Origin: Anarhynchus alexandrinus
Lineage: Eukaryota; Chordata; Aves; Charadriiformes; Charadriidae
DNA length: 64,000 bases
Assembly: GCA_008711295.1 (NCBI GenBank)
Contig: VUYV01000181.1
Coordinates: 1,306,413 to 1,370,412, forward strand
Direction: 5' to 3'
A program made the translations under genes and the position numbers. Shown one piece after another: positions 35,495-46,125 of the stretch (position 1 is its first letter; each line of letters opens with the position of its first letter). Under the pieces are notes generated by a model. That model worked only from the letters and a program-made list of their open reading frames with translations. It was not told the origin of the DNA and did not search any database.

Positions 35495-35680
35495 GGAAAT
35501 GTGACTTTTTGTCTGACTCGTTTTTATTTTTTATTTTTTTTTAACGTCGAAGAGTCGGAGATTTTAAAGTTATGGTTCCCACAGCAACTGTAACTCTCAT
35601 CTCTTGTGCGTGTGTTATACTTCGCAGGACTGTATATGCTATTAAATTTATGCCCGATGCGTGTGTGGACGGCATGGTGA
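35495..35680 (+). promoter_or_regulatory. AT-rich block, possible extension of the 35-kb element cluster
   Basis: T-rich stretch then 'gaagagtcggagattttaaa', 'gtatatgctattaaatttat' and 'gcccgatgcgtgtgtggacg'. Complex and repeat-free after the T-run. It may belong with 34960-35480 as a single element. Confidence 0.22.
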
Positions 35681-35984
35681 GTAGAGTGTGATGGATCCGC
35701 ACGAGCCTGCTGGAGCCATCCGATGGGAACTCTTCCTATCAACCCCCCGGGCCAGATCCTGCGCTCCCTTCCGCCAGTATAACCCCTTTCAGAGAGGGCG
35801 GTTCATCGGCGCTGTGGGCTCTGGGCAGGGTTGGGTGATGTGGCTGTGATAACGACAACAACTAAAAGCAGTGTCCCATCATCGCTGGAGCTCAGCGATG
35901 TTGTAAGAGCTGTGGAAAGAGGGGAAAATAATAAAAAAAGAGACATAATACAGTTTTCTTTGGGCTACAAGCAGCCGTCCCCGC

Positions 35985-36100
35985 TCAGCAAAGCGCTGAG
36001 GCGTGTGCTATAGTCTCATGGACTGTAATGGGAATTAAACACACATTTGAAGTTAAGCGTGTGGTTAAGCACCTCGGTGGAGCAGTGCTTGAATGGGGAT
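35985..36100. mobile_element. Degraded MITE-like palindromic repeat, copy b (best preserved)
   Basis: Reads 'ctcagcaaagcgctgaggcg', then 'ctgtaatgggaattaaacac', 'acatttgaagttaagcgtgt', 'ggttaagcacctcggtggag' and 'cagtgcttgaatgggg'. The arms 'cagcaaagcgct...' and '...gcacctcggtggagcagtgctt' are roughly complementary in order around a central 'gactgtaatggga'. This is the layout of an old non-autonomous palindromic element that I recall from amniote genomes. The family name is not certain. Confidence 0.5.
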
Positions 36101-36866
36101 TTGAAGCGTACAGGGAGAAAATGCGGTATTTTTTTAGTAGATTTGCCCTGTATCGTTGCTGTCTTGTGCGGAGAGGTGGGGTTGAGTGGTTTTGAGGTCA
36201 GGACCGGATTCAGATCTCTCTGGAGGTTTTGGTTTGGATATTTTATTTTTTTTTTTTTAATCCTGGTGTTCATCTTTTCCTTGCTAGCCTTCGTGCTGGC
36301 TCGCTGTCTGTCCTTGTTCTCCTCCTCGTGCTCTGCCTCGGTTTCCCTGCCTGATGCCCACCCGTGGGCTCGGTTGCTGACCCCCCACAGCGCACGGGGG
36401 TATGTGCCTTCAGAGGGTGGCTGTGATTCATGGACGGGGTGGGCAATGTCTCCACCCGAGAGAAGCTGCCTGCCATCAGGAGGAGGGAGCTGGCAGGACC
36501 CCCATGTCCCCGCAACATGCCAGCACTGCTCTGCGTTTTGGGCAGGTGACCTCCAGTGACGGAGATGTCCCAGCTCTCCCGGTAACATCGTGCTTCTTGC
36601 GGCTGTGTTTCTTCTTGAGTGGTCCTCACTGCATGTCAAGCTCACAACTTTGCGTGCCATCCACCGTAGATGCAGGAGGAGAGTAAGCATCCTTCTGTCC
36701 TTGGTGTACGTTGTCCCTTCCCTTCCTCTGGCAGAGGCCAGGTGAGGACCGAGCAGGCTCGGTCAGGTCTCTGCCTGCGCGAGCATCTCCCGAGATGGGA
36801 TCCAGCGCCTTCCCGAACTCCAGGTGCTCCATCTCTATCCGTGAGCCCTGCTTTCCTCTTCTGGGA

Positions 36867-36926
36867 GAGGTTGGATTAGATGACCTCCAGAGGTGCCTTC
36901 CAACCCTGACTGTTCTCTGATTCTGT
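36867..36926 (+). mobile_element. Very short CR1 3' tail, sense
   Basis: 'aggttggattagatgacctc', 'cagaggtgccttccaaccct' and 'gttctctgattctgt' at the end. Sixty bases of CR1 3' UTR with a degraded terminal repeat. The wording ('gatgacctccagaggtgcct') points to an older subfamily than the neighbouring copies. Confidence 0.85.
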
Positions 36927-37974
36927 GTCACTGCTTCTGGCAAAGCCTGTTTCCCAAAGCCCTGTTTGTCTCCTGTCCTCTCCCTCCTTGTGTGCCTTTG
37001 GTTGACTCCGGTACCCCTTCCCTGCCCTCTGTAGGATGTGCAGTAGTGGATGGGGGTGATCTTTCTTCTTCCTATCTCCTCTTATCACAGAACTGAAAGA
37101 ATATTGGTATTTCTGAGACCTTTTCTGCCTTTTTAGACTTGGTTGCGATGGGCCAGTGTGTACGGACACGAGAGGGGGAGGACGGGGTGGCAGACAGGAG
37201 TGCTGTGGGTGCAGAAACCTCCGTTCTGCAGGAAACAGCCAAAACTCCCCCATCATGGGGACAACAGCCGGAGGTGGAGGGATGGTGTGCCGGCCACGGG
37301 CACGTCCTGCGCCCCGGGAGGGCGAGGAAGCGGCGGGGCGCAGAGGAGGTCGTGAAAAACAGCAGTGCGCAGGAGAAGGAAGACTCCGGGAGATGTCTGC
37401 AGAGATCACCCTTATTTTTCATCGTTAATGATCTGAAAGAAGGTGCAAACAGCATGTTAATTAAGATTTGCGGGAGAAATATTTAAATTGAGAGGTGCAG
37501 CAAAGCGAAAGAGCAATAAGGCAAAGGAGTCGTAGGGAGAAGCTGGTGTGGTGCGGGGGTTTGGTCTGGAAAGGGAAGAAGCAGATGCCGTGCAACCCAA
37601 CACCTTAAATGTGGTGTTTTTCTTCCAAAGTTCTCTTGAGCGCAGGTTGGTTGGGGTGCAGGCGCGGGGGTCCTGGTGCAGGGTCTGGCCTGGGGAAGGG
37701 ACCTGCTGGTGGGACTGGAAGGGAGAAGATGGACAGAGCTGGGGCCGTCCCCCGGCCAGCCTGGGCACACCGATGGGCATCTTCTCGGAGTTTGGCTGCA
37801 GCAGAGTGTTTGGCCAAGAGGATTGATAGCCAATTAACAGACACTGTTATAACGGCAAACAGATGATCCTAACCCTGGTCGGAGTTCACCCTGGGACGTG
37901 GCCTCGGAGGACCTGTGCGCGGGAGCAAGCCTCCACCTGGGGAAGCAGCATTCACAGGGTCTCCGTGCTGCCGT

Positions 37975-38100
37975 TCAGCATCGCTTTTAGTTAAATTAAT
38001 TAGAAATCTGTTAGCTCAAATTACAGCATGGCTAAAACCTAATGCAAATGTTTGCTACACCTGCTCGTCGAGCGCTGCTTTATTATAGCCCTGGGCAATG
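37975..38100 (+). promoter_or_regulatory. AT-rich candidate element with POU octamer
   Basis: 'tagttaaattaattagaaat', 'gctcaaattacagcatggct' and a perfect ATGCAAAT octamer at 38042-38049. TAAT cores occur about 50 bp upstream. POU-III factors (BRN2 type) bind such sites in neural enhancers (family knowledge). Whether this site is used is unknown. Confidence 0.33.
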
Positions 38101-38340
38101 GCTGAGATGAGCCAGGAGAGGTTTGCGTGCTGAGGTGTGGAGGTCCAAGCTTTGGTCCTTGCTGGTGGCATCTCTGCCTTTGGTCTGTGTTAGCTGGATG
38201 TGTCTGACCTGCCCGCTTGTGTCCATGGTCTGGTGGTGCTTTCTGTGTCTGGATTGACCCGGGAGGGGATGAAATGTTGGAATGGGGCCAGAGGAGGCCC
38301 TGGAGATGCTGTGAGGGCTGGAGAACCTCTGCTGGGAGGA

Positions 38341-38737
38341 CAGGCTGGGAGAGTTGGGGGGGTTCAGCCTAGAGAAGAGGAGGCTCCGGGGAGACCTTAG
38401 AGCCCCTTCCAGTCCCCAGAGGGGCTCCAGGAGAGCTGGGGAGGGACTCTTGATCAGGGAGGGGAGCAATTGGATGAGGGGGAATGGTTTTACACTGAAG
38501 GAGGGGAGATTTAGGTTAGATATTAGGAAGAAATTTTTCCTTCTGAGGGTGGTGAGGCACTGGCGCAGGTTGCCCAGAGAAGCTGTGGCTGCCCCATCCC
38601 TGGAGGTGTTCAAGGCCAGGTTGGACGGGGCTTGGAGCAACCTGGGCTGGTGGGAGGTGTCCCTGCCCATGGCGGGGGGATGGAACTGGATGATCTTCAA
38701 GGTCCCTTCCAACCTAAACCATTCTGTGATTCTATGA
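38341..38737 (+). mobile_element. CR1 LINE 3' fragment (~400 bp), sense
   Basis: 'caggctgggagagttggggg', 'ggttcagcctagagaagagg', 'atattaggaagaaatttttc' and 'ggcgcaggttgcccagagaa', ending 'accattctgtgattctatga'. Same subfamily wording as 10608-10878 and 17480-17870. 5'-truncated, no intact ORF. Confidence 0.95.
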
Positions 38738-40289
38738 AATGTTTGAAAGAGAGATAAGATGCTTTAGAGCTGAATGCTGTGTCTGACGAAAAAACATGGG
38801 GAGGACAAAATTGGGGGACTGGAAGACAAGAAGGGACTGTGGGATCATCTGCTCTGCCCTCCAGTGCCACACAGAGTGCAAGAATTTCCTGAAGCCTTTA
38901 TTTCTCATTTGAAATAAAGCATAGCTTTTCTAAAAGCATCCAGGCTTGATTTAAAAAAGAAAAAAAATATAAAAAATTGACAGTGATGGATAATCCGCTA
39001 CAACTGTTGGTAAATTGTTCTAATGTTTAATTACCTTCACGGCCAAAAGGGAAAGAAAGGAAAAAGTACACAGTGCGAAGAGCTGTGAGGATGGTGTGGT
39101 CATTGCTGATACCTGTTTGCTTAGCGGGGTTCCCCCGCTGGGACGGCGCAGGGCAGTGTGATGCTCTGGCATCGGGGTCCCCCTCGCCCCAGCTCTCCCA
39201 GGCTGCAGGGCGCGATGGGGGGGTCTCTGTGCAGGGTTGGTGCTGGGCAGAGCCCGGCTGTCCCAGGGGACTGTCCCAGGGCCCTGTCCTTGGAACGATG
39301 GCCCTGGGCTGAGAGCCCCGTTTCACCCAGCAGTGGGTGGGTAGTTGTGGGCTGGTTGTCAGCACGATGTGGGACAATAATTGGTTTTGCATATCATGAG
39401 GGAGCAAGAGTGGCTTCAAAGTGAGAAAAGAAATAGGGATTTTTTTCTTTCCTCGAGGGCAAACCTTTGTATCGGTGTTCAGAGGAAGCAGCAGAAGGGG
39501 TTCGGGTCAGCACCAGGCTGAATGCTGCGCTGGTTTGCACTGGTTTTGCTTTGACCCGCAGAAGGGATGCTTTGGTGTAAGAGGCCTGCCCAGCCCAAAC
39601 TGTCTTCTCCTCCAGCCTGGGACCTTCTGTGACCTCAGCCCTGTGTGCTGCGGTGGCCAGCAGACTTTCAGGGCTTGCTCTAGTACTGGTTGGGCTGCAG
39701 GGCTGGAGGACTCCTTGGGGAGCCACCCCATGTCCACAGCGGCGAGCAGAAGTGGCCAAGGAGCCCGGGCAGAGTCAGGAAAAGCCAGAGCCTGTTGGAA
39801 GAAAGAGTTTGTCCAGACCCCAGAGGAGCAGTAGGGCTCCCTTGTCTTTCACGGCTTTGGTGGGGAAGGCTGGTGGCTTGTGTTCAAAGAAGCACGTGAG
39901 TCCTCTTGCTGCTCAGAAATTGTTCAGCATCTCGAACAGATGCCCAAACAGTGATCGCTCTCCAGGTCGGCAGCTCGGCAACCTTCATAATTTATGTGAA
40001 ACCCAATCTCTTGGCCTTCAAGGTGGCTTCTTCCATCGGTTTTCCTTCTGTGCTTCAACTGAGTCCCAGCCTTGCTGCTTTCCAGCTTCAGCTGAGGTTT
40101 GCTCCCGTGCCACGAGCCCTGCAGCTCTGCAGACGTGTGGGTTGTCCCCACCAGCTGCCTTCTCCCCCATCCTCCTCCTCCCATCCCTCCTCCTCCCCCG
40201 TGGGTCTCAGCAGCCCTCCGGTGCCCGGCGGCTCCTGCTCGGCCGGCTCGGGGCACGCGGGAGCATGGCGGGAAGGACATTACGCGGGA

Positions 40290-40545
40290 GAATATGCATG
40301 TTCACAGCTCAGAGGATTAAAGGCCCGTGTTCTTATCACTGCAGAACAGAGTATTATAAATCCAGCCTTAGAATACCAAATCCCCGCGCGGCTTGGCCAT
40401 TGTTTGGGAATATTAAAAAGCTCGGAGACAGAAATAATCAGTTTCCGAATGACACATTGTCAAATAAAACATTTCTCATATTATCCCTTCCTTCCCCTTT
40501 CTCTCTCCCGCTCCCTCAGTTGGATAATTTAACATGAAAAATAGA
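40290..40545 (+). promoter_or_regulatory. Candidate conserved non-coding element
   Basis: 'gagaatatgcatgttcacag', 'gagtattataaatccagcct', 'ccattgtttgggaatattaa' and 'agaaataatcagtttccgaa'. An AT-rich block between CpG-rich stretches at 40200-40285 and 40640-40760. No repeat hallmark. The mixed AT-rich/CpG arrangement resembles enhancers near CpG islands. Inference only. Confidence 0.32.
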
Positions 40546-43044
40546 TTAAAATGAGGCTGGCTTGAATGCCTCCTAAGTTTGACTCTTTTTTTTTTTTTTC
40601 TTTTTCTTTTTTTTTTCCCCTTTTCCCCAGGAAGCTCTCTCCCGGCGTGTATGTGTCGCGGTTAAACAAGCGGCTGCCGGCGCGGGGTCAGGGACGGAAG
40701 GAGCATGTCGAAACCGAGCCGCCGGCTATGAGCCCACGAGTGCTCACGCGAGGGGCCAGCGTGGGCACCCCGGGTGGAGAGGGGACCCACGTCTCGGTGG
40801 CTGGCAGAGCAGAGACCTGCGCATCCCCAAAGGATGCGGGAGCTGCGGCCGGGCTGGGCTGGGGACCCCCTGTCATTCCCAAACCGGGGTGGGGAAGAAC
40901 AGCGCGCTAATAATCTCTGTGCCTTTGCACTTTTTTTGTAATTTCTCCCAAGTGGAGACATCTTTAATTTAATACACTGACAGGTTTATCTGCTCCAAGC
41001 CCTTTCCCGGGGGCAGGCGCAGCCAGGCAGGCATGTGGCCCCGGCACTGCCGTGGATGCCGGGACCCCTTCCCAGGGTCCAGCCTGCGGAGCTGCCCCTC
41101 ATGCGGGGCTTTCTCGGCCACCCTTCCCTTTTCCGAGCGTCGGGGTTGTCTCCGGTTGTGCTTTCCCAGGGAGGGCGAGGGCCCTGCTCTGCCCTGCAGC
41201 CACTTCGCACTTGCAGGGAGCACCCCGGCACCAGCGATGTCCAGCTGGGTGGCTTGGTGGCTTCGTGGTGTGGCCTTGGAGAAGGCTTTTTCCGGTGGTC
41301 GTGTCCATGAGTGTTGCTCTGAAACCCTTCAGAGCACCCTCGCTTTGCTGGAAGGACTCCAGCACACAAAGTCAGACCTGATTTTGCAGTGTGGTTTGTC
41401 CTGTTGAAGTTTGTGGCCCTGCTGTCTCCTCGTCCCTGGGTCTCCCTTTTGTAGGGTCTGGTGTGCTGTGGTTTCTCTCCAGAAAACTGGGCTTCCAAGG
41501 GAACAGCCCCGGTTTGGTGCTGGGTGGCTCACACCAGGGAGCTCCTGTGATGCTGTGGGGTCTCTGTGTGTCAGGTGCCACACAGAGCCAAGGAAACGCA
41601 TTTCTGCTCTTCCAGGTTGAGGTGTCCACGTTGTTTCTCACTTCTGAGCATGGAAGGCCATGGAGGGTCTTCATCCTGCTGGTCCTTTGGGTGCTCTGGT
41701 ACTGCAGGCACGAACCCGGTCAGCTCAGCGAGCCATGCCCTTCTCCCACGCGGGGATCCCTGAGCATCTCCTGGCCGCTAAACTGCCTTTCCTGTTGGCA
41801 CATGTCACCTAAATTGGGGAAGTCAAGCTGAGCAACATCCTCCTGAGTCCCCGAGCCCTGCTCCCGTTAGTGCCAATTAGTGGGGAGAGGAGGGGTCCCG
41901 ATGGGAGATGCTGGGTGGGCTCCTCTCCACAGGTCATGGTGCCGGGGTGGTCCAGGGATGTGTCTCTCCTGCTCCTGCTCCCGGTGCCTCTCCCCAGCTA
42001 AGTCATCCTGTGAGCTGCAGTTTTCCATGCCAACTCTTTACAGCTGATCCTGTTGAGGAGCTGGAGCCGTGTTCCGGGTATGGCACAGTGCTTTGTATCG
42101 AACACAGATGAAATATTTGCGCGTCTCCGCTTTGCTGTTGCACACTCTGTAAAGTCCTGGGCTGCGGCGGTGAAGGGGCTGGAAGGTGGTACACGCACGG
42201 CTCTGCCTGCGCGGGGCTGAGTGACTGGGGCTGAATTTAACCTCCCGAGCGGCCGGAGGCAGGGCTGACTCCCTTCGGCGCTTCCCAGCCCGGCTCCCTC
42301 GGGAGGAGACACCACTTCCATGGGTGTATAGTTAATTAGGAAGTTTATTTTTTCAGTAAAGATTTTTTTTCCTTTTATTTTGGATGGTAGTGTGGTTGGG
42401 AGCTGCACTCAAGAAAATTTGGAGGGGAGGGAAAAGGAGAGCTTTGTAGGGGTCTGGAATGTGTTGTGCTCTGCCCCCAGGTCTGCAGGTGAAGTTTCGC
42501 TGAAACCATCGTCAAATCATAACCCGAACTGGTGGTGCTGGGGTAACCGTGCCCTGGGGAGCGGCGGTTCTGTGGTGCCGTTTATTGCACTGTGGGTGGT
42601 GTGAAATGTTGTGTGTGCCTCTGTTGAGGCTTTACTGCTCCCCCGTCGGGGGCTGGGTTGTTTTAATGAGGTTTTTTTTCTCCGAAGTGGTGGGATGCAG
42701 TTGCCGTCTTTCCCAGTTCCTGGTGCAGGGCGGGAGGGGGTGCTCACCCACCTCGGCCCCTGTGTGCCTGGGTGGGCTGGGGGGGCCCAAGGGGTGCGCG
42801 GTAGCAGCAATGACCCCGGGAGAGTGGGCAAAATAACTTGGGCAGAGCTGAGCCGGGGGTGTCACTGCGCTGTCCCTGGCCAAAGGCCACCTCTGGCACC
42901 ATGCTGCTCCTGCCTGTGATGTCCCACCCCAGAGGTGGCTGCTCCATGAACCCACCTGTGTGTAGTTCATGGAGCATTGATGAAGTGCTGCTCTGGGGGT
43001 GGAAGAGGAGAGAGATCGTTCATGGGATTCACAGCATCCCCTGG

Positions 43045-43450
43045 CCCATCCCTGTATCCTCTGTATCTTGTTGTCCGTCCTCGTGTCCTCTGCATCCCCC
43101 GGTCTGTCCTTGTGCCTTCTGCATCTTGTCACCCATCCCTGTGCCCTCTGCATCCCCCGGTCCGTCCCTGTGCCTTCTGCATCTTGTCACCCATCCCTAT
43201 GTCCTCTGCATCCCCCGGTCCATCCTTGAATCCTCTGCATCCCCCGGTCTATCCCTGTGCCTTCTGCATCCTGTCACCCATCCCTGTGTCCTCTTCATCC
43301 CCTGGTCCATCCCTGTGCCCTCTGCATCCCGTCACCCATCCCTGTGCCCTGTGCCTCCCCCGGTCCGTCCTTGTGTCCTCTGCATCCCGTCGCCCATCCC
43401 TGTGCCTTCTGCATCCCCTGGTCCATCCCTGTGCCCCGTGCATCTCCTGA
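43045..43450. repeat. 29-bp minisatellite (about 14 copies) abutting the transmembrane exon
   Basis: The repeating unit is 'tccctgtgccctctgcatcc' plus 9 bases ('cccggtccg' or 'tgtcaccca'). It has a 29-bp period, and alternate units share the same tail, giving a 58-bp higher-order period. No TAA, TAG or TGA occurs on the + strand until 43448-43450, so all three frames are open. The array ends about 26 bp before the acceptor of the next exon, and its last unit carries the likely branch point. C+T-rich on the + strand, which suits a 3' intron end. Confidence 0.93.
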
Positions 43451-43476
43451 CCTGTGCCCTTTGCTCTCTTCTGCAG
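43444..43476 (+). promoter_or_regulatory. ASTN2: 3' splice site of the transmembrane exon: branch point, pyrimidine tract, CAG
   Basis: The best branch-site match is TCCTGAC at 43445-43451, with A at 43450, 26 nt before the exon. It is followed by the pyrimidine-rich 'tgccctttgctctcttctgc' and AG at 43475-43476. The branch region overlaps the last unit of the 29-bp minisatellite. Other units contain 'tgtcacc', which could also serve weakly, so length changes in the array may alter branch-site choice. Confidence 0.6.
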
Positions 43477-43861
43477 GGTGGGCTGATCGCGCTGCTCCTG
43501 CTCCTCTTGGTCTTCACGGTGGCTCTGTACGCCCAGCGGCGCTGGCACAAGCGCCGCCGCATCCCGCAGAAGAGCGCCAGCACGGAGGCCACCCACGAGA
43601 TCCACTACATCCCCTCGGTGCTGCTGGGCCCCCAGGCCCGCGAGAGCTTCCGCAACTCGCGCCTCCAAGCCCACAACTCGGTCATCGGGGTGCCCATCCG
43701 CGAGACCCCCATCCTGGATGACTACGAGGACGAGGAGGAGGAGGAGACGCCGCGGCGGGCAGAGCCCAGCACCAGGGAGGATGAGTTTGGCAGCCAGGTG
43801 ACACGGACGCTGGAGAGCCTGGGCCGGGGCGGGGAGGAGAAGCCTGACTATGAAAAGAAAG
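43477..43861 (+). CDS. ASTN2: ASTN2 exon (probably exon 3), first transmembrane helix and cytosolic region
   Basis: Exon of 385 bp, phase 0 at its start and one base (G) over at its end; acceptor CTGCAG, donor GTTTGT at 43862. Codons 1-20 (GGLIALLLLLLVFTVALYAQ) form a membrane helix, followed by the basic stop-transfer RRWHKRRR (codons 21-28). The cytosolic part has IPQKSASTEATHEIHYIPSV (29-48), then a region with GVPIRETPILDDY (71-83), five consecutive Glu (86-90), and EDEFGSQVTRTLESLG (101-116), ending EKK. These are hallmark astrotactin-2 segments. The acidic tract seems longer or more acidic than my recollection of the mammalian protein. In astrotactins both termini are outside and the loop between the two helices is cytosolic (family knowledge). 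Very high third-position GC. Read-through upstream is open but intronic. Confidence 0.97.
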
Positions 43862-45737
43862 GTTTGTGGCTTTTCTCTCTCTTCTTTCCCTCTCCCCATC
43901 CTGTGCCAGGGTGTCTGTCCTGTGCGGTGTCACCTAGAGAGGATGGCTCATCCATGTGTAGCCCCTGTGGGTGGCCCTTGGCTCTCCAGGCTTTGGTCCT
44001 CAGCTGTCATCTACAAGATGGTTTGCTGCCGTTCCTGAGCGGGGAATCACCTTTGGGTGGTGCTGGGGAAACTGGGGCACAGTAGCTGTGAGCCCTCAGC
44101 TGTCGCTGCCGGCCCTGAGCACCGGCTCCCCTGGTCTCGCAGCGCTCCCTGACTGCCCTTCGCTGGTGGTTCAGGTGCTGCGGGAGCGTGCGAGCTGTGT
44201 GCTTGGGAGCTCCACGGAGAGCCAGCTTCCTAGGATTTCACCCGTCTCCTTTGTCACGTCCTCTTCCAAAACCAGTCTCCCGTTTCCGTGTGAGCCTGTG
44301 GGTGGGATGGGATGGGAAGCTGATGGCTCTGCTGCCAGGCTCGGTGGCGTGTCTGGTCCTAGCAATGGCAGAGACCACTGTGAAAGCCCCGGTGGGATAG
44401 GGGATGCGTGGCTTGGGGAGCAGCGCTGGCGTTGCCCCAGGCAGGGGAGATGCCCTTTTGCTGTGTGCTCGCTCAGCGCCTTGCACCGGGCAGCACGGAG
44501 GAGTCGTCGCCAGCGTGTGCTCCCGCGGTGCGATGGGCTCCTCAGCGGGATGGGGTTGCTGGGCTTCAAACCGCCTTCTTGCCGTGAGTGAGAGCTCAGC
44601 ACCTGCGCATCAATCAGGCCGGTCTTCTCTCTCTAGGTGGCAGAAATGTTCATGGCCATGCTGTCGAGTAGGGCATTGGTTTTAGCGAGCGAGCGTGTCG
44701 GTGCGCTGGGGCTCCGCCAGCCTGCCGAGCCCTGATGCTCCTCCGAGAGCTGCTCCATAAAGCTGTGTTTTCCGTGAGCAGCAAAACATCCCCTTGTGTG
44801 TTATTCTCTGAGCAATCAGACAAATGATCCCATAGTCACCCGCGAACAAACTCATCAGGACTGTAGATTTAAGGCAAGCACAGGGGAGCTCCGTGCGGAG
44901 TTGGAAACGGCAGATGGGAAAATTCCCATTGCGGGAGGGAGCTTGGAGCTGAATCCGTGTGGATCCGATGGACAGACGCAGACCCCAAATGTGAACTGTC
45001 ACCCACTCGTGGTGTTTGGCGTGGCAGGTACGGTGTTATATAGCGCCTGTAGGTCAGATTAGAAAGAAGCCAATACAATTCCGTAAGTGTAGGTTCTGGC
45101 TGCCGCCTGTCCCTATGGTGCTGACTGCTTGGAAGGTATAATACTGGATAACGCTACTGTCGTGAGGTATAAATTCCCTGCTGGGAGCTGCAGGGAGCTG
45201 GGCAGCGAGAGCCGGGCTGGGGTGCCCGTTCCTGAGCAGGCGAGGTGCTGCGGATGCTGTGTGCCTTCCCTGAAGGTGCTGGGCTGGGATTTGGAGGAGC
45301 TCTGGTCCCTTTGGGCTTCTCCATCCCCAAAGCTCTGCCCAGCTCAGAAAGAAAGTAGTGGTGGGGTCCCTTTGGGTAAAGCGGTCCGACATCGGCACAG
45401 TGAGTAGCCAAAGGTTGGACGCAGTAGGACGGGCAGAGAGGGTCCCCTGCGGTGACAGTGTACAGGATGGCACCCGCTGCTGGCTGAGCCGGGTACGGGG
45501 GAGCAGAGGGGGGACCCCGTACGGCCGGGGCTGAGCAGCTGGGGAGGTGCCTTACCTGCTGTCAGCTTCTCCTGGGAGAGGAGGAGAGACCAAACCACAG
45601 GTGACGGGCACTGGTGGCATCTGAACGCACTGTTGGAAGGCGCTGAGGAGCTCTAGGAGGTGGCCAGCGTGTATGAAGCAGTCTGGACCCGTTGCCCTTT
45701 ATTTAGTTGTTCTCTTAACTGCGGCTCAAACCCGTCC

Positions 45738-45773
45738 TGCTGGACCCTCTCGTGCTGCTGGACCCTCTCGTGC
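45738..45773. repeat. Two-copy 18-bp tandem repeat
   Basis: 'tgctggaccctctcgtgc' occurs twice in a row with an 18-bp period (45738-45755 and 45756-45773). A slippage duplication with no coding role. Confidence 0.85.
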
Positions 45774-45954
45774 TGCTCTTTGCGCGTGGGGAGCCGTGGC
45801 AAGAGGACCAGTCAGGGTCTGGGTGCTGCCCCCCTCCCTGTGCATGGGGACGGAGGGACCGGGGGCTGCACGGGTGCAACCGCGTGACTCGGGGGGACGT
45901 TCCTCCGGTGCGGAGCAGCGCGGCGCTTTCCCTGGAGTGTTTCGGCTAATGCAC

Positions 45955-46125
45955 ATTTGATTGCCTGCGTTTTTAAAGTCTGTCTCTCAGAAGCCGCAAC
46001 ACCCACCTCTGCTTATTGAAATGTTATTAGAAGCCATTTAATATTGTTCACCTGCAACGCACGGTAAAATGCATTTGAATAAATAAAAGCAAAGTACATT
46101 AGTGCTAATTGCTGAGTGACTCCAG
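45955..46125 (+). promoter_or_regulatory. Candidate conserved non-coding element
   Basis: 'ttgaaatgttattagaagcc', 'atttaatattgttcacctgc', 'aaatgcatttgaataaataa' and 'cattagtgctaattgctgag'. AT-rich, complex, repeat-free, with TAAT cores and an ATGCAT POU-like word, between GC-rich flanks. Confidence 0.32.

Larger units (their letters stand above)
5363..43476 (+). other. ASTN2: ASTN2 intron 2 (38.1 kb), no other gene seen
   Basis: GT...AG intron joining HISVM to GGLIALL in frame. Repeats and candidate regulatory blocks are listed separately. Stretches with nothing else recognisable: 6070-8600, 9220-10600 (T-runs near 9720 and 10200), 10880-11380, 14600-17480 (poly-G/N at 15070-15085, T-run 15369-15392), 17880-20530 (T-runs near 18970 and 19010, C-runs near 19510), 20800-23300 (TA-rich 22030-22095), 27020-28580, 28840-31300, 33770-34950 (A-rich 34890-34912), 36100-36860, 36930-37970, 38740-40290 and 40760-43040. 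ORFs of 200-300 codons here occur on both strands at once, lack family motifs, and reflect high GC. I saw no branching into another gene model and no RNA gene. Collapsing the likely false duplication would shorten the intron by about 1.85 kb. Confidence 0.85.

Noticed and set aside
39629..40537. 302-codon + strand ORF
   Set aside because: Low-complexity, Ser/Pro/Leu-rich, no recognisable domain, and it continues into an AT-rich block that looks non-coding.
43045..43450. CRISPR-like array
   Set aside because: Contiguous 29-bp units without unique spacers, in a vertebrate intron; a minisatellite.
42838..43476. In-frame upstream extension of the transmembrane exon as coding sequence
   Set aside because: It is the translated 29-bp minisatellite plus GC-rich intron. 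A good acceptor exists at 43476 and the exon joins the previous exon in frame, so it is treated as intron; only retention or an alternative start would use it.
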